From assembly GCA_910577475.1 (NCBI GenBank), contig CAJTLJ010000010.1, positions 1-64,000 of the forward strand: a stretch of 64,000 bases of DNA, written 5' to 3'. Below, piece by piece: positions 8,445 through 16,297 of this stretch. The stretch comes from an uncultured Alistipes sp. Its GTDB lineage: Bacteria; Bacteroidota; Bacteroidia; Bacteroidales; Rikenellaceae. A model generated the notes under the pieces. It was not told the origin of the DNA. It worked only from the letters and a program-made list of their open reading frames with translations, and did no database searches. Position 1 is the first letter of the stretch. Each line of letters starts with the position of its first letter. Made by a program: the position numbers and the translations under genes.

Positions 8445-9179
8445 GTGTACAACCTGATCGTAGACATAGGCAATACCTTTATCAAGTATGCGCTCATGGA
8501 GCGGGGGGAGTTGCGTGACGAATGCCGTGCCGAACGCTTCTCGGTCGGAGCGCTGACGGCGTGGCTCGGCGGCCGGAGTGCGGCGCGGGCCATCGTGGGC
8601 TCCTCGCGGGGCGATGCCTCGGCCGTGGCGGCCGCGCTGCGGGGGCTCGGGATTCCGACCCTGCTCTTCACGCCCGAAACGGCGGTGCCGCTCGGAAACG
8701 ATTACCTCACGCCCGAGACGCTGGGCCGCGACCGGCTGGCCGCCGCCGTGGGGGCCGATGCGCTCTATCCGGGCCGGTCGGTGCTGATCGTCGACTTCGG
8801 CACGGCCGTGACGCTCGATGTGGTGAGCGGCGGCCGCTTCCGGGGCGGGTTCATCTCGCCCGGGCTGCGGAGCCGTTTCCGGGCGCTGCACGACTATACG
8901 GCGGCTCTGCCGGCACTGGGCCCCTGCGACGAGACGCTGCCGGTCGGACGTTCGACCCGCGAGGCGATGCAGCAGGGGGTTCAGCAGGGCCTCTGCTACG
9001 AGATCGAGGGGCATGTCGGGCGCATGCGCGGAGAATTTGACGATTTATTGGTAATTTTTACCGGAGGGGACGCCGAATATTTTGTGAAAAGAATTAAAAA
9101 TACGATATTTGCAGACTGTGATCTGGTCCTTATGGGACTGAATCGAATTTTAGAGTATCATGTCCATGCTGAAAAATAG
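8445..9179 (+). CDS. coaX: Type III pantothenate kinase
   Basis: The 244-residue protein has the ASKHA-fold phosphate motif DIGNT near residue 7, DFGTAVTLD in the middle, a GGFISPG segment and a C-terminal FTGGDA. These identify CoaX, which phosphorylates pantothenate in the first step of coenzyme A synthesis. The start is GTG at 8445 (MYNLIVDIGNT), with no better ATG. The 3' end overlaps the next gene by 20 bases, which suggests translational coupling to the envelope cluster. Confidence 0.94.
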   Translation: MYNLIVDIGNTFIKYALMERGELRDECRAERFSVGALTAWLGGRSAARAIVGSSRGDASAVAAALRGLGIPTLLFTPETAVPLGNDYLTPETLGRDRLAAAVGADALYPGRSVLIVDFGTAVTLDVVSGGRFRGGFISPGLRSRFRALHDYTAALPALGPCDETLPVGRSTREAMQQGVQQGLCYEIEGHVGRMRGEFDDLLVIFTGGDAEYFVKRIKNTIFADCDLVLMGLNRILEYHVHAEK

Positions 9180-10500
9180 CCTCTTCGCTCTCATCGTCGC
9201 CTGCGCCGCGGTGATTCTTCCCGATGCGCTCCGCGCTCAGGAGAGCAGTATCAACGCCTTCTCTCCCTATTCGATGTACGGCATCGGCGAGATCAACACC
9301 CCCGGGTCGCTGCCGGCCCGTTCGATGGGCGGGGCGGGCGTGGCCCGGCGGAGCCTGTCGAGCATCAACCTGCTCAATCCGGCAGCTTACAGCGTGGCGC
9401 TGAGCAAGTCGGTCCTCTTCAATTTCGGACTGGAGGGGCAGAATTTCTACAACTCGCAGCGCCGGCCCGACGGGTCGATGGCCCGCACGAGCTACAACAC
9501 CTTCAATTTCCACGATATCGCCTTGCAGATCCCGATTGCCAAGGGGCTCGGACTGGGATTCAGCCTGACCCCTTACAGCAGCGTCGGCTACCGCCTCTAC
9601 GACCGCGAGACGGTCGGCGACGTCGGACTGATCGAGTACGACTACACGGGCGAAGGCGACGTGACGGAGGTGAAGATCGGCATGGGCTGGGAGGTGTTCA
9701 AGAACTTCTCGATAGGTCTGGCCGCACAATACTACTGGGGCGACATCGACCGCAACTTCTTGGCGACCATCTATCCCTTTACGGGCGGGTCGGGCAGCTT
9801 TCCGGCTGTGGCGGGTCTGAGCAACTACAGCATCTCGCGCATCAAGGGGCAGGTGGGCGTGCAGTATACGCCGATTCTCGACAAGCGGCGCATGCTGGTG
9901 ATCGGAGCCGCCTACGACTTCGGCGGCGACCTCGAGCCCCGCGTGACCGAGAAGATCTCGACCAACAACAACTTCGAGTCGATCGCCAAGGACGACAACA
10001 CCCATCAGGAGATCGTCCTCCCCCGTCAGCTGACCGTGGGAGCCTATTACGAGACCACGCGGTTCGCGCTGGCGCTGGATTACGTCTACCAGGACTGGGG
10101 CGGCCGGAACAGCGTGCCGCAGCTGGCCGCGGGCGGTTTCGAGGTGGCCTACTGCAATACCAGCACGGTCAAGTTCGGTGTGGAGTGGACCCCCAACCGC
10201 AACGACGTGCGCAACTTCTTCAAGCGCTGGCACTACCGGGTGGGATTCAACTACGGCGACTACAACCGCACCTTCGGCGGAAAACGGCTGCCGCAGTATG
10301 CCGTGACGGCCGGCTTCGGCATTCCGGTGCGCTTCGGCGGCTTCTCTTCGATCGACGTGGGCGTGGAGTACGGCTCCCGCGGCATGCACGATATCGTAGC
10401 CGGCAATGTGGGCATCATCAAGCAGAACTACTTTAAGTTCGCCGTCGGTTTTACCCTCTTCGGCGACGATTACTGGTTCGTGCGCCCGAAATACGATTGA
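9160..10500 (+). CDS. Predicted outer-membrane beta-barrel protein
   Basis: The 446-residue protein has a signal peptide (cleavage near LRAQ, residue 25) and then a conserved-looking start, INAFSPYSMYGIGEINTPG. The rest alternates polar and aromatic residues as in outer-membrane barrels and ends FTLFGDDYWFVRPKYD. The SRSMGGAGVA-like segment near residue 50 recalls FadL/PorV-type barrels, but I cannot assign a substrate. It overlaps coaX and sits before TPR, LptC, CNNM and foldase genes, a cluster order I have seen in Bacteroidota. An alternative ATG lies two codons in (9166). The function is unknown. Confidence 0.75.
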   Translation: MSMLKNSLFALIVACAAVILPDALRAQESSINAFSPYSMYGIGEINTPGSLPARSMGGAGVARRSLSSINLLNPAAYSVALSKSVLFNFGLEGQNFYNSQRRPDGSMARTSYNTFNFHDIALQIPIAKGLGLGFSLTPYSSVGYRLYDRETVGDVGLIEYDYTGEGDVTEVKIGMGWEVFKNFSIGLAAQYYWGDIDRNFLATIYPFTGGSGSFPAVAGLSNYSISRIKGQVGVQYTPILDKRRMLVIGAAYDFGGDLEPRVTEKISTNNNFESIAKDDNTHQEIVLPRQLTVGAYYETTRFALALDYVYQDWGGRNSVPQLAAGGFEVAYCNTSTVKFGVEWTPNRNDVRNFFKRWHYRVGFNYGDYNRTFGGKRLPQYAVTAGFGIPVRFGGFSSIDVGVEYGSRGMHDIVAGNVGIIKQNYFKFAVGFTLFGDDYWFVRPKYD

Positions 10501-10503
10501 CGC

Positions 10504-10536
10504 TTTTGCAAATTAGAGGGCTTTTTGCTACCTTTG
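10504..10536 (+). promoter_or_regulatory. Promoter before the TPR protein
   Basis: TTTTG (10504-10508), 20 bases, TACCTTTG (10529-10536). It begins four bases after the stop of the barrel gene and would let the TPR-LptC-CNNM genes be transcribed independently. Confidence 0.65.
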
Positions 10537-10578
10537 CGAGTCGGAAAAGGACAAACTTAAAATTACGAAACATAGATC

Positions 10579-11904
10579 ATGAAAAAGATGAAATTTTTGT
10601 TGAGCGCCGCTTTGGCCCTGACGGGTTTTGTCGCCGTGGCGCAGGACCTCTCGGGCGAAGCGTATGCCATGTGGGGTGAAACGGTGGAGGAGCGTCAGGA
10701 GAACATCCTGAAGAACTCGTTCCTCAAGGAGTCGCTGCAGAACCGCGACTACAATGCCGCCGCCGGTTTCTTCAACGAACTGGTTGCGAAGGTTCCTTCG
10801 GCCGCCGAGTCGATCTACCAGCGCGGCGAGCAGATCTACATCAACAAGTTCTCCCGCGCCAAGACGCGCGCCGAGCAGGTGCAGGCTTTCGACTCGATGA
10901 TGGTCGTCTACGACCTGCGTTTGCAGTACTTCGGCCAGACGCCCGAGTCGAAGGCGAAGATTCTGGACCGTCGCGCCCGTCAGTACGCCAAGTTCAACAA
11001 GAAGGACCGCGAGGGGCTGCGCGAGGCTTTCCAGGAAGCCATCGCCGCCGATGTGGAGGGCAGCAACCCCGATCTGTACGAGACCATCGTGCACTATTTC
11101 AAGGGGCTGTGCGAGGACTACGAGAACGATGAGGTATATCCCGACGTGGTGATTGCCGAGTACGACCGTCTCTCGCCCCTGTTCGATGGCTATACCCCGT
11201 CCGGCGACGCCGATTTCCGGTCGCAGTTCGAGACCTTGTTCGGCACCAGCGGCGTAGCCAGCTGCGAGAATCTGGAGACGCTGTTCGCCAAGAAGCTGGC
11301 TGGCAATCCCGACGATCTCGACGTGCTGAACCAGGCCGTCGCCCTGATGAGCCGCGCGAATTGTACGAGCGACTTCTTCTTCGAGGTGACCGAGCGTCAG
11401 TACAAGCAGGCTCCGTCGGCCAATACCGCCATCTATCTGGCCCAGGCCTTCCAGGACAAGGGCGACTTCGCCAAGGCGACAGACTATCTGCGCGAGGCGC
11501 TGAAGGTCGAGACCGACGAGCGTTCGCGCGAGAATCTGCTTGTGCAGCTGGGTATGGTCGAGCTGGCACAGAGCCATGTCTCCGCCGCCCGCGACGTAGC
11601 CAACGAACTGCGCGAGATCAATGCCGAGAACGGTTACTCCTATTTCATCCTGGCCCAGTGCTACGCTGCGGCGGGTTGTCAGGAGGCTTTCTGGGCCGCA
11701 TACGACACGATGAAGCAGGCCGAGGAGCGTTTCGACGACGCCGATCTGAAGGACAAGGCCCGTTCGCTGGCCGTAGCCTATGCCGGCCGCTGGCCCCAGG
11801 CCAACGACGAGAAGTTCTTCATGGAGGGCATTACCGCCGGATCAACCTACACGATCACCTGCGGTGCCGCTTCCGGTGTGAGAACGACGGTCCGTTTCCG
11901 TTAA
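10579..11904 (+). CDS. Secreted tetratricopeptide-repeat protein
   Basis: The 441-residue protein starts with a signal peptide (MKKMKFLLSAALALTGFVAV, cleavage after AVAQ near residue 21). It is mostly helical, with helix pairs recognisable as TPRs (for example AIYLAQAFQDKGDFAKATDY near 290-310 and YSYFILAQCYAAAGCQEAFW near 350-370). The end is a short beta-like tail. TPR proteins are scaffolds; the partner is unknown, but the position between an outer-membrane barrel and LptC places it in the periplasm with envelope-assembly genes. It has its own promoter. Confidence 0.8.
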   Translation: MKKMKFLLSAALALTGFVAVAQDLSGEAYAMWGETVEERQENILKNSFLKESLQNRDYNAAAGFFNELVAKVPSAAESIYQRGEQIYINKFSRAKTRAEQVQAFDSMMVVYDLRLQYFGQTPESKAKILDRRARQYAKFNKKDREGLREAFQEAIAADVEGSNPDLYETIVHYFKGLCEDYENDEVYPDVVIAEYDRLSPLFDGYTPSGDADFRSQFETLFGTSGVASCENLETLFAKKLAGNPDDLDVLNQAVALMSRANCTSDFFFEVTERQYKQAPSANTAIYLAQAFQDKGDFAKATDYLREALKVETDERSRENLLVQLGMVELAQSHVSAARDVANELREINAENGYSYFILAQCYAAAGCQEAFWAAYDTMKQAEERFDDADLKDKARSLAVAYAGRWPQANDEKFFMEGITAGSTYTITCGAASGVRTTVRFR

Positions 11905-11920
11905 TCGAATCGCAGATCGG

Positions 11921-12682
11921 ATGATGCCGTTTCGCGTCGAACGAATTTTTCCGGTAGCACTCCTCCTTGCGGGGAGTGCTATCTTGCTATGCTCCTGCGC
12001 CGAAAGGAAGAGCGGCGAGGAGGTCTCTCCCTACGAGGGGCTGATGACCGAATACAGTACGAACCGGACGATTACGGCGACCGAGAACGGAAAGAAAAAG
12101 TACGAGTTCTTTACTCCGCTGCTCGAAGGCTACACCGCCGGGAAAGAGCCCTACCGCGAATTCCGCAAGGGGGTTCGGATCTCGACCTACAAGGCCGATT
12201 CGGCCAATGTGGTGGACGTGACCCTGACGGCCAACTACGCCATCTACTACGAAAACCGTAAGCTCTGGGAGGCGAAGGGCGATGTCGTGGTGAAGAAGTC
12301 GGACGGCAAGGAGCTCTATACCGAACAGCTCTTCTGGAATGCGATTACCAAGAAGATCTATTCGAATGTCGACTCCAAGATCGTGCAGCCCGACGGCGAG
12401 TTTTTCGTGTCGAGTTTCGAATCGGACGAGGAGTTCCGCTACTGGAGCTCGCGCGAGATGGACGGCCGCATGGAGGTGGAGTTCCGTCCGGCAGAGCCGG
12501 CGGACAGCACGGCGGCGGCCGCTCCGGCGCCCGCACCGGAACCCGGGCCGAAGAGCGGGGGCGCCTCCGCTTCGAAGAGAGAGACGGGCTCCTCGCCGGA
12601 GAACAAGATTCGTAAGATCGATGCCCTGCGTATGGAGCGCAATCCGGATGCGCCGAAGATGAAACCCGATAACAAAGATTGA
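11921..12682 (+). CDS. lptC: LPS export protein LptC (lipoprotein form)
   Basis: The 253-residue protein has a lipoprotein signal ending LLCSC (lipid-anchored Cys near 26) and then an LptC/OstA-like beta-jellyroll (about 40-190) with ANYAIYYENRKLWEAKGDVV. LptC joins the inner-membrane LptBFG complex to LptA in lipopolysaccharide transport. The last 60 residues are a low-complexity Pro/Ala/Glu tail rich in PAPAPEPGP, not typical of the core family. There are two adjacent ATGs (11921, 11924). It follows the TPR gene by 16 bases and its stop abuts the next start. The family assignment rests on fold features and context. Confidence 0.82.
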   Translation: MMPFRVERIFPVALLLAGSAILLCSCAERKSGEEVSPYEGLMTEYSTNRTITATENGKKKYEFFTPLLEGYTAGKEPYREFRKGVRISTYKADSANVVDVTLTANYAIYYENRKLWEAKGDVVVKKSDGKELYTEQLFWNAITKKIYSNVDSKIVQPDGEFFVSSFESDEEFRYWSSREMDGRMEVEFRPAEPADSTAAAAPAPAPEPGPKSGGASASKRETGSSPENKIRKIDALRMERNPDAPKMKPDNKD

Positions 12683-12684
12683 CG

Positions 12685-13947
12685 ATGGCTGTTTCGATTC
12701 TCATTATTCTGCTGATGCTGCTGCTCTCCGCCTTTTTCTCGGGTATGGAGATCGCCTTTACGAGCAAGAATCGCCTGCGGCTGGAGATCGACCGCAAGCA
12801 GAGCCGCATGTTCGACCGCATTGCGGAGATCTTCTCCCGCCACCCCGGTCAGTACATCACCACGATCCTGGTGGGCAACAACATCGCGCTGGTCATCTAT
12901 TCGCTCTGCATGTCGTTGCTGTTGCGCTCGGTGGCCAGCCTGATCGGCTGGGAGTCTGTGGTCCGGGAGGGGTCCGTGCTGGTGGAGACGGTCGTATCGA
13001 CCCTCATCATCATCTTCTTCGCCGAGTTCCTGCCCAAATCGGTCTTCAAGCAGAATCCCAACTTCTACTACCGGGCGCTGGCTCCGGTCATCTTCGGTTT
13101 CTACCTGCTGCTCTATCCGCTGGCCCGCTTCACGACGCTCCTTTCGCAGGGAATCCTCCGCCTGCTGGGCCACAAGCTCCAGCCCCGGACCGAGCAGGAG
13201 CAGTTCGACCGCACGGACCTGATGAACCTGCTCGACGCCAACAACAACGAACCGCAGCACGAGGCCGACAACGAGATGAAGCTCTTCCAGAATGCGCTGG
13301 ACTTCGCCGACCTGCGGGTGCGCGACTGCATGGTGCCGCGTGTGGACGTGGAGGCCATCGATGCCGATGCGACCTCCATCGAGCAGCTGACGGCCCGCTT
13401 CATCGAGACCAAGTACACCCGCATCTTCGTCTGGCGGAAGAGCATAGACAACATGATCGGCTATGTCAACTCGAAAAGTCTGTTCAACAACCCCCGGTCG
13501 ATCGACGAGGTGTTGATGGAGGTGCTCTGCGTGCCCGAGACGATGCCTCTCCAGACGCTGCTGAAGCGGATGACAAAGCGCAAGACCAACGTGGCGGTCG
13601 TGATCGACGAGTTCGGCGGCACGGCCGGAATCATCTCGCTCGAAGATATTCTGGAGCAGATTTTCGGCGAGATCGAGGACGAGCACGACTCGCCCGACCT
13701 GACCGAGAAGCAGCTCTCCGACAAGGAGTGGGTGCTCTCGTGCCGGCTGGAGGTGAAATACCTGAACGAGCGGTACGATCTGGGGATCGAGGAGAGCCGC
13801 GAGTACGACACGCTGGCCGGATTCATCATCTACCATCTGGAGGGGATTCCCGCGGCCGGAGAGACGGTTTCGATAGGCGATCTGCAGATCAAAATCCTCC
13901 GCACGACCCGCTCCCGCATCGAGTTGGCACGTGTAAAAAGGGTGTAA
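12685..13947 (+). CDS. CNNM/CorC-family membrane protein (hemolysin-related)
   Basis: The 420-residue protein starts with a DUF21/CNNM transmembrane domain (about 1-140, with the SAFFSGMEIAFTS motif), then a CBS pair (about 205-330), then a CorC/HlyC domain (about 340-415). Such proteins are linked to magnesium or cobalt transport; the Bacteroidota gliding protein GldE belongs to the same family. I chose the ATG at 12685, two bases after the lptC stop. A TTG at 12679 would overlap that stop. Tight spacing puts it in one operon with lptC. Confidence 0.85.
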   Translation: MAVSILIILLMLLLSAFFSGMEIAFTSKNRLRLEIDRKQSRMFDRIAEIFSRHPGQYITTILVGNNIALVIYSLCMSLLLRSVASLIGWESVVREGSVLVETVVSTLIIIFFAEFLPKSVFKQNPNFYYRALAPVIFGFYLLLYPLARFTTLLSQGILRLLGHKLQPRTEQEQFDRTDLMNLLDANNNEPQHEADNEMKLFQNALDFADLRVRDCMVPRVDVEAIDADATSIEQLTARFIETKYTRIFVWRKSIDNMIGYVNSKSLFNNPRSIDEVLMEVLCVPETMPLQTLLKRMTKRKTNVAVVIDEFGGTAGIISLEDILEQIFGEIEDEHDSPDLTEKQLSDKEWVLSCRLEVKYLNERYDLGIEESREYDTLAGFIIYHLEGIPAAGETVSIGDLQIKILRTTRSRIELARVKRV

Positions 13948-13987
13948 TTTTTCGCCGCTATTTTAGGGCTTTTCGGAATAAATTTAC

Positions 13988-13995
13988 TATCTTTG
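13988..13995 (+). promoter_or_regulatory. -7 element of the foldase promoter
   Basis: TATCTTTG lies 40 bases before the foldase start, with a T-rich TTTTAG at 13961-13966 in the -33 position. It is a moderate match. Confidence 0.5.
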
Positions 13996-14034
13996 ACCGT
14001 TTGAATTGAAAACAATAATAAATTTTCAAGTTAT

Positions 14035-16035
14035 ATGGCAAGTCTAAACACTTTAAGAACCAAATTCGGCGTAGTCCTGTCCGTAGTGATCTGCCTCGCC
14101 CTTTTGGCTTTCATCCTCTCGCTGAAAACCGAGATGGGCTTTTCGGGGAACGACCCCAAGGTGGGCGTAATCGACGGCGAGACGATCACCTACACGGAGT
14201 ATCTCGACATCTACGAGCAGGTGAAGAACAACATGGGAGGCGAGGCCTCCAACGATGCGGAGCTCGACCGGCTGTCGAACGCCGCCTGGCAGACGCTTTT
14301 TTCGCAGAAGGTGCTGCGCCCCGGTTTCGAGAAGATGGGCATCCGCATCACCGATGCGGAGCGTCGCGCCATCATCAGCGGCGAGACCCCTACGCAGGCT
14401 CTTTACGGCGTTTTCATGGATCCCCGCAGCGGCCGTTTCGACGTGGAGGCCGTATCGGAGTTCCTCGCTCAAGCGGAGACCAATCCCCAGGCCGCAGCCA
14501 TGTGGGCCCAGCTGGTGGATCAGGCGCGTGCCGAGCGTGAGGTAGCCAAGTATCTGGCCGTGGTGAAGAACGGTGTCTATGCCAACTCCGCCGAGGTCGC
14601 ACAGGGTGTCGAGGCCGCCAACCGGACCTTCTCGGGCAAGTTCGTCGCCTGCAACTACGCGTCGCAGCCCGACTCGCTCTTCACCGTGAGCGGCAGCGAG
14701 ATCAAGAAGTATTACAATCAGCACAAGAACCAGTACAAGCAGCTGCCCAACCGCTCGATCTCCTACGTGGTATTCGAGGTCGATCCTACGGACGACGACA
14801 TGCTGGCTATCGAGAAGAGCGTCCGCGAGGCCGACGAGGAGTTCGCCGCCACGACCGATCTGAAGGGCTATGCCCGCCAGAACCGTCACGCGCAGGTTTC
14901 CGACCGCTATCTGGCCCTGAAGCAGTTCTCCGACGAGGAGGCCGAGGCGCTCTCCGCCGGTCGCGAGTACGGTCCCGTACTGAAGAACAACCTCTGGACG
15001 ATGTCTCGCGTGCTGGATGCGAAGTCGGTGCCCGACTCCATCGGCGTGCGCCATCTGGCCGTTCCCTACACCGCCGAGGCGGTTGCCGACAGCCTGGCTA
15101 CGCTGCTCCGCTCGGGCCGCTCCTTCGCCGAGGTGAGCGAGGGTCAGGGCGAGGAGCGCGTCTATCCTTTCGCCGCCTTCACCGACGAGTTCGTGCCGGC
15201 TCTGGCTTCGGCCAAGACGGGCGACGTGGTGAAGATTGCAGCCGGCAATGCCATTCATGTCATGCAGGTTTACCGCGTGGATGCTCCCTCGAAGCACATC
15301 CGTGCCGTGACGGTGACCTATCCCGTCGAGGCGTCGAACGCTACGCGCCGCGATATTCACGGCAAGGCCGGCGTATTCGCCGTGGACGGAGCCGGTTCGC
15401 TGGAGAAGTTCAACGAGGCGGCTGCCGCTGCGGCCATGACGCCCCGTGTGGCTACCATCAACCAGGGCGACCGCACGGTTCGCGGTCTGGAGGATTCGCG
15501 TGAGATCGTCCGCTGGGCCGCCGATGCGAAGAAGGGGGCCATCTCCGAGATCTTCAAGGTGGGCAACGATTATGTCGTAGCCATGCTGACCGACATCGAC
15601 GACGAGGAGTATGCTCCCGTAGCCAAAGTTTCCGACGGTATCCGTCGTGCCATTCTGCGCGACAAGAAATACGATGCGATCGTAAGCAAGCTCTCGGGCT
15701 CGACGCTCGACGAGGTGGCCGCCGGCTGCTCGTCGGAGGTGAAGGAGTTCTCCGGTCTGCGTTACGGCGCCTACTATGCGCCCGGCATCGGCTTCGAGCC
15801 GCGTGTCGTGGGTGCGATCGCTGCCGGCGAGCAGGGTGTGCTCTCCGCTCCGGTCAAGGGCAATACGGGCGTATTCGTCTTCGAGATCGAGGACATCGCC
15901 GTGGAGGACAAGCAGAATGCCGAGGCCGAGAAGGTGCGCATGCAGGCGATGGCCGAGAATATGGCTATGCAGGCTTCGTTCGCTGCCATTCAGCAGATGG
16001 CCGAGGTGCAGGATCTCCGCGCCAAGTATTTCTAA
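14035..16035 (+). CDS. SurA/PpiD-type periplasmic peptidyl-prolyl isomerase
   Basis: The 666-residue protein has one N-terminal membrane helix (about residues 12-30), then a SurA/PpiD-like chaperone part beginning GVIDGETITYTEY. A parvulin-type PPIC domain is recognisable near 337-425 (IGVRHLAVPYTAEAV ... GNAIHVMQVYRV), and a second region with similar layout follows to the C-terminus. PpiD is an inner-membrane-anchored foldase for exported proteins; this is the Bacteroidota form. It closes the coaX-to-foldase envelope cluster and is followed by a good terminator. Confidence 0.87.
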   Translation: MASLNTLRTKFGVVLSVVICLALLAFILSLKTEMGFSGNDPKVGVIDGETITYTEYLDIYEQVKNNMGGEASNDAELDRLSNAAWQTLFSQKVLRPGFEKMGIRITDAERRAIISGETPTQALYGVFMDPRSGRFDVEAVSEFLAQAETNPQAAAMWAQLVDQARAEREVAKYLAVVKNGVYANSAEVAQGVEAANRTFSGKFVACNYASQPDSLFTVSGSEIKKYYNQHKNQYKQLPNRSISYVVFEVDPTDDDMLAIEKSVREADEEFAATTDLKGYARQNRHAQVSDRYLALKQFSDEEAEALSAGREYGPVLKNNLWTMSRVLDAKSVPDSIGVRHLAVPYTAEAVADSLATLLRSGRSFAEVSEGQGEERVYPFAAFTDEFVPALASAKTGDVVKIAAGNAIHVMQVYRVDAPSKHIRAVTVTYPVEASNATRRDIHGKAGVFAVDGAGSLEKFNEAAAAAAMTPRVATINQGDRTVRGLEDSREIVRWAADAKKGAISEIFKVGNDYVVAMLTDIDDEEYAPVAKVSDGIRRAILRDKKYDAIVSKLSGSTLDEVAAGCSSEVKEFSGLRYGAYYAPGIGFEPRVVGAIAAGEQGVLSAPVKGNTGVFVFEIEDIAVEDKQNAEAEKVRMQAMAENMAMQASFAAIQQMAEVQDLRAKYF

Positions 16036-16052
16036 TGAGCGATTGATCTCTA

Positions 16053-16090
16053 TGCAGGGAGTTGCCTTTGGCGGCTCCCTGCATTTTTTT
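16053..16090 (+). terminator. Intrinsic terminator after the foldase gene
   Basis: tgcagggag (16053-16061) pairs with ctccctgca (16075-16083), with an inner GCC/GGC pairing, followed by a run of seven T. Confidence 0.85.
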
Positions 16091-16241
16091 ATACGCTCCT
16101 TCAGGTGCGAAGTGGAAGGTCTCCGCATGGCTGAACTGGCACCTTTGCGTTTCGCTCGGGGGTGAAAGGCGTAAGACGCCGGTTCTATCCGGGATGGAAC
16201 GTCTCTTGGTTTGTGCCGAGGACTCTCGGAGCACCGGTCCG

Positions 16242-16277
16242 AAAAAAGGGGGCTGTCTGACAAATTCAGACAGCCCC
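16242..16277 (-). terminator. Intrinsic terminator after glnN
   Basis: On the minus strand a 12-bp stem (16266-16277 with 16249-16260, loop 16261-16265) is followed by T6 (16247-16242). The 150 bases between this and the foldase terminator hold no recognisable gene. Confidence 0.85.
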
Positions 16278-16297
16278 TTTCGCAGCTTGGTTCCCGG

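Noticed and set aside
3549..9014. A 1821-codon open frame on the minus strand across rng, mfd and coaX
   Set aside because: It is antisense to three clearly recognisable genes; long antisense frames are expected in GC-rich coding sequence, and its translation is low-complexity His/Arg/Leu-rich.
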